A stretch of DNA of 6,945 nt, from contig JAILPG010000093.1 of assembly GCA_024699595.1 (NCBI GenBank), positions 1-6,945 on the forward strand, given 5' to 3'. The position numbers and the translations under genes were made by a program. This document shows positions 1-6,319 of the stretch, piece after piece. Source of the DNA: Lachnospiraceae bacterium (GTDB taxonomy: Bacteria > Bacillota_A > Clostridia > Lachnospirales > Lachnospiraceae). Within the stretch, counting starts at the first letter, position 1. Each line of letters starts with the position of its first letter. The notes below the pieces were generated by a model. That model was not told the DNA's origin. It ran no database searches and was given only the letters and a program-made list of their open reading frames with translations.

Positions 1-1
1 A

Positions 2-52
2 GGTGATGAGCACCGTCAGGATGACTCCGGCCATGATAAGAGCTTTTTTCAT
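2..52 (-). CDS. 5' end of a minus-strand gene with signal-peptide-like N-terminus (partial)
   Basis: Read on the minus strand from 52, an ATG opens a frame that stays open to the window edge and encodes MKKALIMAGVILTVLIT. A short basic start followed by an unbroken hydrophobic run is what a Sec signal peptide or N-terminal membrane anchor looks like. Support comes from a weak GGAA Shine-Dalgarno-like sequence six bases upstream (59-62) and from a good extended -10 element about 70 bases upstream in the same direction (127-135). Only 17 codons are visible, so the product cannot be identified. It is divergent from the RiPP operon and may or may not be related to it. A chance open frame of this length is possible, but the combination of signals favours a real gene. 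Confidence 0.55.
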   Translation of the reverse strand, partial: MKKALIMAGVILTVLIT

Positions 53-121
53 AATGGGTTCCGATATTATTCTGAATTTATGATTAAGGAATTTGTTCCG
101 TTCGAAATATCTTTGGTGTCT

Positions 122-150
122 ACTATATTATACCAAGATGGTCGTATAGT
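122..150. repeat. Nested inverted repeat between divergent promoters (possible operator)
   Basis: ACTATA (122-127) and TATAGT (145-150) are exact inverted copies. Inside them sits ACCA-AGA-TGGT (132-142), a second dyad whose centre is offset by one base. The element covers the leftward -10 and lies just upstream of the rightward -35, a typical place for a repressor or activator site. AT-rich sequence can form such dyads by chance, and no regulator gene is visible in the window. Confidence 0.3.
127..135 (-). promoter_or_regulatory. Extended -10 promoter for the leftward gene
   Basis: On the minus strand this reads TGGTATAAT, a perfect TATAAT hexamer (132-127) preceded by the TGn of an extended -10 element. 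No good -35 lies at 17 bases; the nearest TTGAAA (160-155) has a spacer of 22, which an extended -10 can tolerate. The predicted start near 120 would leave a leader of about 68 bases before the ATG at 52. Assigned by eye. Confidence 0.5.
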
Positions 151-153
151 CTA

Positions 154-182
154 TTTTCAAAACAGTGATTTTGATGCATAAT
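154..182 (+). promoter_or_regulatory. Candidate sigma-A-type promoter for the rightward operon
   Basis: TTTTCA (154-159, four of six matches to TTGACA) is followed after exactly 17 bases by CATAAT (177-182, five of six matches to TATAAT). The predicted transcript start is near 189, about 40 bases before the chosen start codon at 231. This also argues against the earlier in-frame ATG at 165, which would lie upstream of the transcript start. The -35 falls close to the divergent leftward promoter, so the two could be regulated together. Confidence 0.4.
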
Positions 183-217
183 AAAAATGAATGTGTGGGC
201 ATTATTACAGTACAGAT

Positions 218-223
218 AGGAAA
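218..223 (+). promoter_or_regulatory. Ribosome binding site that decides the start at 231
   Basis: AGGAAA lies seven bases before the ATG at 231. The earlier in-frame ATG at 165 has no such sequence in front of it, and using it would add 22 residues ahead of the signal peptide. The ATG at 243 is a possible alternative, with AAAGG at 226-230 about 12 bases upstream. Confidence 0.5.
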
Positions 224-230
224 TAAAAGG

Positions 231-1499
231 ATGATCAAAAAGATGAAGACAAAGAAAAGATCTGTAAAAAACGTAGTTTTGTTAATATTTGTACTGTTCT
301 GCGGCATTATCATCGCAGAATGTACTTTTACGGTCAGGGCTGAGGCCGCCGGCAAAAAGAAAAACACCAAAAAATATGAGGGAACCTGGTACGAGCAGAA
401 AAAGGACGGAGGAGTTCTTAAGATCGAAAAGAACAGCATGACCTATAAATGCAGCCGTATCGATAATAAGACAAAGTTCACCGCAAAAAAGTCAGGTAAG
501 GATTACAATCTGGTGCCTGATAACGAGATGTTCTATTTTTACGAGATAAACTATGTATCCGACGATGATAAGATAGTTGCCTATACACAGCCCGAGCTTG
601 ACGGTGACGGCGGATACAAACAGTCGGTATTTTTGAGTGAAGAGTATGTTCCGGGTGAGGACGAAATACTCGAATACTTACAGGGTGAATGGGAGATCAT
701 GGATGACGCATCTCTGATACAGGAGCCCGGTGTTGAAAGAGACATCCTGTATATAGGCGATTCCAAGTATCACGGTGCTTCGTATAAGAAGGATGGAGAT
801 ATCGCAAGGTTTAAATATTCTCTTGAGGATATGTATGATACGGGTTCACCGTTATATAACTGTCTGACGCTTTTTAACAGAGGAAGCGGTGATCTGAAAT
901 ATGGCTGGGATGAGGTAAGAGACACCCAGCACTTCCAGGTATTCCTCGCAAATGACAGAGGATATGATTACATGTTCCTAAGGGAACTCGGAGACGAACG
1001 TACCGGATTCTGCACAGACGGGCTTGAGTATGACAGGAGCAGTATGGGTACCTGGTTCTTTAGACGTTACAACCCCGACGAAATAACTGAGGACTGGGCG
1101 CTTGATATCAGGATGCCGTCTACAATAGGCAAGGAAGAAGAGTTAAGGATCAAGGGCGACAGCTTCTATGCCCTCAAATGGCAGGAGTTTGGAAACAGCT
1201 GTACCCTCCAGAGAGTAGAGCCCGTCAATACAACATTTGAGTTTACCAAAGGGAAAAAAGAAAAGGCTCTGGTCTTTGCCATGCCCGATGACGAGTATGC
1301 ATACTCAACGGTCAACTATGAATACAAGGGCCGCGAGATGTACGCTCATGACGGATTCTTTGATCCTGCATTCGTATATGTGACTACAGATAAAAAGGGA
1401 CGTATCACGGATATGTCAGTGATAGATTATGCGTATGACGGATACTACTATGACAGCATGACTGAGTTAAACCTTGATCCGGATCAGCCGGTCGGGTAA
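231..1499 (+). CDS. Secreted protein of unknown function with three beta-rich repeats
   Basis: I do not recognise this 422-residue protein. It begins with a long basic stretch (residues 1-14), a hydrophobic core (about 15-29) and an AEA-AG sequence near residues 37-41 that fits signal peptidase I cleavage, so export to the cell surface or medium is inferred. A lysine-rich linker (42-48) follows. The mature part shows three segments that start alike: EGTWYEQ (50), QGEWEIM (151) and MGTWFFR (272). Each is followed by beta-prone, Tyr- and acid-rich sequence, which suggests three lipocalin-like or small beta-barrel units of roughly 100-140 residues. Four cysteines remain after cleavage (74, 211, 261, 324). 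It heads the apparent operon, with 49 bases and no terminator before the radical SAM gene. It has no double-glycine leader, so it is unlikely to be the transporter's cargo. Possible roles are surface binding, immunity or target recognition, all speculative. Confidence 0.85.
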   Translation: MIKKMKTKKRSVKNVVLLIFVLFCGIIIAECTFTVRAEAAGKKKNTKKYEGTWYEQKKDGGVLKIEKNSMTYKCSRIDNKTKFTAKKSGKDYNLVPDNEMFYFYEINYVSDDDKIVAYTQPELDGDGGYKQSVFLSEEYVPGEDEILEYLQGEWEIMDDASLIQEPGVERDILYIGDSKYHGASYKKDGDIARFKYSLEDMYDTGSPLYNCLTLFNRGSGDLKYGWDEVRDTQHFQVFLANDRGYDYMFLRELGDERTGFCTDGLEYDRSSMGTWFFRRYNPDEITEDWALDIRMPSTIGKEEELRIKGDSFYALKWQEFGNSCTLQRVEPVNTTFEFTKGKKEKALVFAMPDDEYAYSTVNYEYKGREMYAHDGFFDPAFVYVTTDKKGRITDMSVIDYAYDGYYYDSMTELNLDPDQPVG

Positions 1500-1548
1500 G
1501 CACAGGCCGGGGAAGAGGTTACTGTAAGCCGGACACAGAAAGATCTTA

Positions 1549-3501
1549 ATGAATATGTCAGATACTGGTGTAATGACTGACCAGAATCAGGAAAAGAAAA
1601 GCAGGGACATAAACGGTAATCCGGAAGTGGTGCTTCTGTCTCCGCCATATTCATATCCGCCGAGACCCTCGATCGCACTGTCGATCTTTAAGGCGTGTCT
1701 GACTAAGGCCGGAATATCTTCAGTCACGCTCTATCCGATGTTTCGTATGGCGGAGCTTATGGATGCCGATCTTATAAAGGAACTGTCCTCTATCCCGTCA
1801 AGATCAATGTTTGAGGAATACATTTTCTCGCATCTTACCGGGCTGAAACGGACAGATGATCTTGACCGGTATATAAGATATGCCTGTTTAAAAAAAAATG
1901 ATACCGATCATCAGCGTGTTAAAGAAAACCTCTTAAAGGCGATGAGAGCCGCAGAACAGATCACGGAGGAAACCGCACGGTATATAGTAAGGCTTTCACC
2001 CAAAGTTCTTGCGGTATCCTCGGTGTTTTATCAGTTAAACGGAGCTCTTTCGATCATAAGAAGAGTAAAGCAGCTTGATCCAAAGATCATAACCCTGATG
2101 GGCGGGCCTAATTGTATGGGAGAGGCCGGAGAAGCACTGCTCAGGTTTTATTCTCCTGTGGATGCGGTTTTTTTCGGCGAGGGAGACGAGGTCTTTGCGG
2201 AGACCATAAAAGCGCTTGAGGATGGAACCCATCTTCCCTACGGGTGCTTAAGGCGTGAGGATATAGAGGGTACTGAGCCCGGAAAAGCAGATCTTCCCTA
2301 CAGGCTCACCAAAGATATGGATTCCGTACCCATACCGGATTACAGCGATTTTTTCCTGTTTCATGACAGGGTAAGGTCGTCTGATGTTCTTAGATTTATG
2401 ACCGAGAGTGAATATTACGGAGCCGATGGGGACCCGCTTCTGCTCATAGAGGGTTCAAGAGGATGCTGGTGGGGCCAGCACAGACCCTGTTCATTCTGCT
2501 CCCTGAACGGGGTGAAAAACATCTACCGTAAAAAATCCTCAAAACAGATATATGAGGAACTGCTATTACAGTATCAACGCCACGGTTTGCGGTATTTTGA
2601 GTTTACGGATAATGTGATCCCGACGCAGTTTCTTGACGAGCTTGTCCCGTTACTTGAGCAGTCAGATATCAGATTTGATCTCTTTGCAGAGGTAAAGCCC
2701 ATTTTCTCAGAGAGGCAGCTTTTAAGGCTTGCAGGGGCGGGGTTCGGCTCAGTACAGACCGGAATAGAAACACTTAATGACCATCTGCTTAAGCTTCTTA
2801 ACAAAGGCGGAGATACAGCGACAAACATAAGATTTCTGAGAGATTTAAGACATGTCGGGATAAAAACGTATTGGAATTTCCTTTACAAGATCCCGGGGGA
2901 GGAAAAAGAGGATTATGAGGAAATGCTTTCATTGCTCCCTCTTTTGTACCACCTGTCCCCGCCGACCGGGATCGCAAGTATTCTGTTTGAAAAACAGGGA
3001 GCATATGTCTCTGATCCAAAACGATTCGGACTTAAAGTAACGCCTCAGCCCATATATTACTTTCTGTTTGGCAATCATAAGGAATTCATAGAACTGATAG
3101 CGCACAGGTATGATGATACGGGTGAGGAATCAGTCCGGATGAGAACAGAGATGTCCCGGTATCATCTGTCCATGGCCGATATTATAAATGACTGGAGGCA
3201 TACTTACGCAAGGGAGGAAGGCTGTCATCTCCTTATGGAGGATAAGAAGGACTACCTGTTCATGACAGATACAAGACCCTGTGCAAAGATGACGCTCTGC
3301 TTTTTGAAGGAACCGGCAAGAACAGTGAGTCTTATGTGTTATGACCCTAAAACCTTTGAGTCCCTTTTAACGGACATTAATGAGACGGGGATGGAAATGT
3401 CAAAAGAGGATCTTAAGGACTGCCTTTCCTTCCTTATAGATAACAGATATATGGTCCATGTAAGCGGCAAGTATCTTACCCTTGCGATCAAGAAAGAGTA
3501 A
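1549..3501 (+). CDS. B12-binding radical SAM RiPP maturation enzyme (probable peptide C-methyltransferase)
   Basis: A 650-residue enzyme with the layout of the RiPP maturation radical SAM protein 1 family. Residues about 26-260 form a cobalamin-binding Rossmann-like domain: VVLLSPPYSYPPRPS (27-41), LMGGPN (183-188), FFGEGDE (208-214). As in other B12-radical SAM enzymes there is no DxHxxG motif. The radical SAM domain follows (about 296-520). Its cluster motif is SRGCWWGQHRPCSFC, with cysteines 306, 314 and 317, so CX7CX2C rather than the classical CX3CX2C; this spacing and the GCWWGQ sequence mark the family. GIET (405-408) and the KIPGE loop (447-451) are typical core strands. Residues about 545-650 look like a PqqD-type winged-helix tail that could bind a leader peptide (inference). 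Expected chemistry is methyl transfer from methylcobalamin to unactivated carbons of a precursor peptide in the cytoplasm. An upstream in-frame stop at 1525 limits the start to 1549, 1555 or 1573; a weak AGAAAGA precedes 1549. The stop overlaps the next start (TAATG). Confidence 0.9.
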   Translation: MNMSDTGVMTDQNQEKKSRDINGNPEVVLLSPPYSYPPRPSIALSIFKACLTKAGISSVTLYPMFRMAELMDADLIKELSSIPSRSMFEEYIFSHLTGLKRTDDLDRYIRYACLKKNDTDHQRVKENLLKAMRAAEQITEETARYIVRLSPKVLAVSSVFYQLNGALSIIRRVKQLDPKIITLMGGPNCMGEAGEALLRFYSPVDAVFFGEGDEVFAETIKALEDGTHLPYGCLRREDIEGTEPGKADLPYRLTKDMDSVPIPDYSDFFLFHDRVRSSDVLRFMTESEYYGADGDPLLLIEGSRGCWWGQHRPCSFCSLNGVKNIYRKKSSKQIYEELLLQYQRHGLRYFEFTDNVIPTQFLDELVPLLEQSDIRFDLFAEVKPIFSERQLLRLAGAGFGSVQTGIETLNDHLLKLLNKGGDTATNIRFLRDLRHVGIKTYWNFLYKIPGEEKEDYEEMLSLLPLLYHLSPPTGIASILFEKQGAYVSDPKRFGLKVTPQPIYYFLFGNHKEFIELIAHRYDDTGEESVRMRTEMSRYHLSMADIINDWRHTYAREEGCHLLMEDKKDYLFMTDTRPCAKMTLCFLKEPARTVSLMCYDPKTFESLLTDINETGMEMSKEDLKDCLSFLIDNRYMVHVSGKYLTLAIKKE

Positions 3502-4127
3502 TGGTGAACAGGATGTCAATCTATCGAAAAGAAAGAACAGATGCGATCTTTAATACAGCTTTAGAGGAAGGCTCGCAGGTTATCATGGTAGTACCGAAGA
3601 TGTACGGCGTGCTGCTTGCGGGTATCCTGATCCTGATGGTGACGGTATTAAGCTGGGCGGTATTCGGAACGGTTGATGATTCGGTCGCCGTAACAGGCCT
3701 CTATGCACCGGGCGTTACTCCGCTGGGCGAGGTGGTAGCCTTTGTTCCGATATCTACCGGAAAGACTCTGCTTCCCGGGATGGAGGCTAACATTTCCTTA
3801 GCCGGATACCAGACCCAGAAGATGGGACAGATGCATGGAAAGATAACCTATGTCGATGAAGGCATAACGGGCATCAATGAGATAAGGGCAATACTTAAGG
3901 ATGATATGCTCGTAAACGTATTTATCCAAAGCGGACCGGTCGTTCTGGTCGTATTCTCGCTTGATAAGGACCCGGACTCGAAAAACGGGTATGCGTGGAC
4001 ACACAGTGCAGGTGAGAACATAGCGATACAGGATCTGACCTACACAAGCATGACGGTAGTCAAGGATTCGGTACGTCCTATCACACTGGGCATCTCGGGT
4101 CTTGCTGAGTTTTTCGGTAGAAAATAA
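3501..4127 (+). CDS. Short HlyD-like membrane adaptor of an NHLM bacteriocin export system
   Basis: A 208-residue protein with a cytoplasmic N-terminus (1-32), one membrane segment (about 36-55, VLLAGILILMVTVLSWAVFG) and an extracytoplasmic part. The sequence up to GLYAPG (66-71) resembles the start of NHLM bacteriocin secretion proteins. From GEVVAFVPI (76-84) it resumes with what resembles their C-terminal beta-barrel domain: the gk.l.pGM turn (87-94), SLDKDPDSKNGYAW (153-166) and the VRPITL end (191-196). The lipoyl halves and coiled-coil hairpin normally found between these parts are absent, so the protein is about half the usual length, with no sign of a frameshift. It probably works beside the two ABC proteins as an accessory export subunit. 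The ATG at 3501 overlaps the preceding stop; GTG at 3504 and ATG at 3513 are alternatives and no start has an ideal ribosome binding site. Five bases (AGGA at 4127-4130 included) lead into the next gene. Confidence 0.82.
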   Translation: MVNRMSIYRKERTDAIFNTALEEGSQVIMVVPKMYGVLLAGILILMVTVLSWAVFGTVDDSVAVTGLYAPGVTPLGEVVAFVPISTGKTLLPGMEANISLAGYQTQKMGQMHGKITYVDEGITGINEIRAILKDDMLVNVFIQSGPVVLVVFSLDKDPDSKNGYAWTHSAGENIAIQDLTYTSMTVVKDSVRPITLGISGLAEFFGRK

Positions 4128-4132
4128 GGAAG
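4127..4132 (+). promoter_or_regulatory. Ribosome binding site that decides the start at 4136
   Basis: AGGAAG begins on the last base of the preceding stop codon. Two ATGs follow in tandem at 4133 and 4136. The AGGA core is only two bases from the first but five from the second, so 4136 is the better start. The choice changes the protein by one residue. Confidence 0.45.
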
Positions 4133-4135
4133 ATG

Positions 4136-6319
4136 ATGGCTAAGAAAAAACAGTCGGGACACAGTCATAAAAGAATAAGAGTCACAACCCCCGAGGTATT
4201 CCAGATGGAGGCAGTGGAATGCGGTGCTGCCTGTCTGCTGATAATCCTTAAGTATTACGGCTGCTTTGTACCTTTGGAGGAGGTAAGGGATGCCTGCTCG
4301 GTTTCAAGAAACGGCTGCAATGCCGCAAATATCGTGCTTGCAGGCAGACGCTACGGACTAAAGGGCAGAGGCTTATCCTGCGATATAGACAGGCTGTATG
4401 AGATCGAGAAGCCCTGTATCCTTCACTGGGACTTCAAGCATTTTGTAGTGCTTGAGAGTATCGGGAAAAAACATGCATGGATCAACGATCCGGCAAACGG
4501 CCGCAGAAAGATCACCATAGCCGAGCTTGACCAGGCTTTTACCGGAGTGGTTCTCTGCTTTTCAAAGGGTGAGGAGTTTGTAAAGACCGGAAGGGAAAGA
4601 TCTGTTCCAAGAGCCCTGTATGAGATGATAAGGGGAGAAAAGAAAGCGATCCGGTTCCTTTTGTGGGCGGGCTTTGGTCTTGTGTTTGCAGGTCTCTTAT
4701 TCCCGATTCTTACTCAGATCTTTGTGGATGATGTGATGGCCGGTGTAGAAATGCGGCTTCTTCATATTATTCTCATCGGCATGGGCTTTGTATATCTGTC
4801 TCAGATGACACTTAGCTATATCCGAAGCGGAGTGCTGTCAAGACTTAAGATAAAGCTTACGTTAAATGAAGATGCAAAGCTTGTAGAGAGACTCTTAAGG
4901 CTGCCTGCCTCCTTTTTTGAGCAAAGGTTTGCAGGTGAGCTGTCACAGCGTGAGGAGACGGTTACCAGGCTGTATTCTTTTGCCTCGGGAGCACTCTCCG
5001 ATACGGTCCTCAATCTGTTCCAGGCTTTCTTTTATTTCATATTGATGTTCATATACAGCCCGTCCCTTACCCTGTTAAGCATGATCGGTGTCGTGATAAG
5101 CGTGCTCTCCTTTCAGTATTCCATGAAGATACTGAAGGGCTATGCCATGAAGCAGACACAGGACAGAAACAGGATGATGGGTATTCTGTGCTCTTCTCTG
5201 TCGGTCTTCAGCTCAGTGAAGGCAGGAGGAGCTGAGAATGACCTTGCAAGCCTTTTGTCAAAGCATTATACAAAAAGTGCGCAGAGTGAGCAGAGGTTTG
5301 AGGCGGCACAGCAGATCATCACCGCCATCCCGCGCATGATAGCACAGATCATGAATGTTACCGCTCTTATGGTAGGAAGCTCCTTAGTCATAAAGGGACG
5401 CATTACAGTGGGTGTACTGTTTGCCTTCTGCCAGTTCCTAGGTTACCTCTTACAGCCTGTGATGAGTCTTCTTGCAATGCAAAAACAGATACAGACCTTA
5501 AAGGCCGATCTCGGAGTATTGCAGGATGCATCTGAGGCAAAGATGGATCCGAGATTTGTACAAAAGAATGACACACCGGATGAACACGGACTGCTTACCG
5601 GAAATATGGAGGCCCTGGATCTGACCTTTGGTTATGATCGAAGCGAAGAAGCATTTATCCGCGGCTTTTCTATGAAGATGATGCCGGGAAGCACTCTGGG
5701 GATCGTTGGATCCTCAGGAAGCGGAAAGAGTACGATAGGAAAGCTTTTGTCGGGAGTTTTAACAGGCTGGCAGGGTTCGGTAAGATATGACGGGACGCCA
5801 TTTGGTGATCTTGATCATGCACTGATAAGTCAGTGTATTTCGATGGTATCACAGAAGGAAGCATTCTTTGCCGCTTCGATCCGTGACAACCTGACGCTCT
5901 GGGATCCGGGCTACAGTGAGCAGGATCTGTTCAGAGCACTGTCTGATGCTGAGGCTCTCGATATGGTAAACTCCATGCCGAATGGTATGGAATACATGCT
6001 GTCTGAGGGAGCTGCCAATCTGTCGGGAGGACAGCGCCAGCAGTTAGCAATAGCCCGTGCACTGCTGTCCGATCCGGCAATACTGATACTTGATGAGGCT
6101 ACCTCGGCAATGGATGCGATAAGAGAACGGGCGATCATGGATAATCTGAAAAAGAGAAACTGCTCTGTTATCATCATAGCTCACCGTCTCTCTTCCATAG
6201 TGCATTCGGATGCGATACTGGTCATGGCGGATGGCCGTATAGCCGAGGCGGGAGATCACGACAGGCTTCTGTCACTTGGAGGACTGTATTCCGGGCTGTA
6301 TAAGGCAAAGGAGTCTTAG
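4136..6319 (+). CDS. NHLM-type ABC transporter with N-terminal C39 peptidase, permease and ATPase
   Basis: A 727-residue transporter with all three domains of a peptidase-containing ABC exporter. The C39 peptidase (about 15-145) keeps its catalytic set: Gln23, Cys29 in AVECGAACL, His102 in KHFVVL and Asp118 in INDPANG. It should therefore cleave a leader after a double-glycine motif on the cytoplasmic side. The permease (about 170-460) has several hydrophobic segments, such as those near 173-195, 208-228, 290-325 and 400-440. The ATPase carries Walker A GSSGSGKST (525-533), Q-loop Gln573, signature LSGGQ (629-633), Walker B LILDEA with Asp653 and Glu654, and H-loop His683. All are intact, so an active ATP-driven exporter is expected. 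In NHLM systems this protein pairs with a second ABC protein and an HlyD-like subunit, exactly the two genes flanking it here. The ribosome binding site of the next gene lies inside its last codons. Confidence 0.95.
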   Translation: MAKKKQSGHSHKRIRVTTPEVFQMEAVECGAACLLIILKYYGCFVPLEEVRDACSVSRNGCNAANIVLAGRRYGLKGRGLSCDIDRLYEIEKPCILHWDFKHFVVLESIGKKHAWINDPANGRRKITIAELDQAFTGVVLCFSKGEEFVKTGRERSVPRALYEMIRGEKKAIRFLLWAGFGLVFAGLLFPILTQIFVDDVMAGVEMRLLHIILIGMGFVYLSQMTLSYIRSGVLSRLKIKLTLNEDAKLVERLLRLPASFFEQRFAGELSQREETVTRLYSFASGALSDTVLNLFQAFFYFILMFIYSPSLTLLSMIGVVISVLSFQYSMKILKGYAMKQTQDRNRMMGILCSSLSVFSSVKAGGAENDLASLLSKHYTKSAQSEQRFEAAQQIITAIPRMIAQIMNVTALMVGSSLVIKGRITVGVLFAFCQFLGYLLQPVMSLLAMQKQIQTLKADLGVLQDASEAKMDPRFVQKNDTPDEHGLLTGNMEALDLTFGYDRSEEAFIRGFSMKMMPGSTLGIVGSSGSGKSTIGKLLSGVLTGWQGSVRYDGTPFGDLDHALISQCISMVSQKEAFFAASIRDNLTLWDPGYSEQDLFRALSDAEALDMVNSMPNGMEYMLSEGAANLSGGQRQQLAIARALLSDPAILILDEATSAMDAIRERAIMDNLKKRNCSVIIIAHRLSSIVHSDAILVMADGRIAEAGDHDRLLSLGGLYSGLYKAKES
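6307..6313 (+). promoter_or_regulatory. Strong ribosome binding site for the GTG start at 6320
   Basis: AAAGGAG lies within the last codons of the C39 transporter gene, six bases before a GTG that directly follows its TAG stop. The strength and spacing make this the best Shine-Dalgarno in the window and support the GTG start. Confidence 0.7.

Noticed and set aside
88..99. GGAA-TTTG-TTCC small palindrome
   Set aside because: Four-base arms in AT-rich sequence are expected by chance and it does not coincide with a promoter element.
165..230. Earlier ATG in frame with the secreted protein
   Set aside because: It would add 22 polar residues before the signal peptide, lacks a ribosome binding site and lies upstream of the likely transcript start; 231 has AGGAAA at good spacing.
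303..323. Lipobox-like cysteine at residue 31 of the secreted protein
   Set aside because: The residue before Cys is Glu, which lipoprotein signal peptidase sites do not tolerate; AEA-A cleavage by signal peptidase I fits better.
128..439. Minus-strand open frame of 103 codons opposite the operon start
   Set aside because: It lies mostly opposite the secreted-protein gene, has low-complexity Phe/Leu/Ile-rich sequence mirroring the A-rich coding strand, and covers the rightward promoter region.
1500..1548. Possible terminator between the secreted protein and the radical SAM gene
   Set aside because: Only a 4-bp CCGG self-pairing is possible and there is no T-run, so no intrinsic terminator. 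The purine-rich stretch at 1508-1518 resembles a ribosome binding site but has no start codon at a usable distance.
5911..6177. Minus-strand open frames opposite the ATPase domain (also 6044-6259, 4816-5013, 2574-2828)
   Set aside because: All lie within strongly supported coding sequence with conserved motifs on the plus strand and have Ser/Arg-rich shadow composition without domains or ribosome binding sites.
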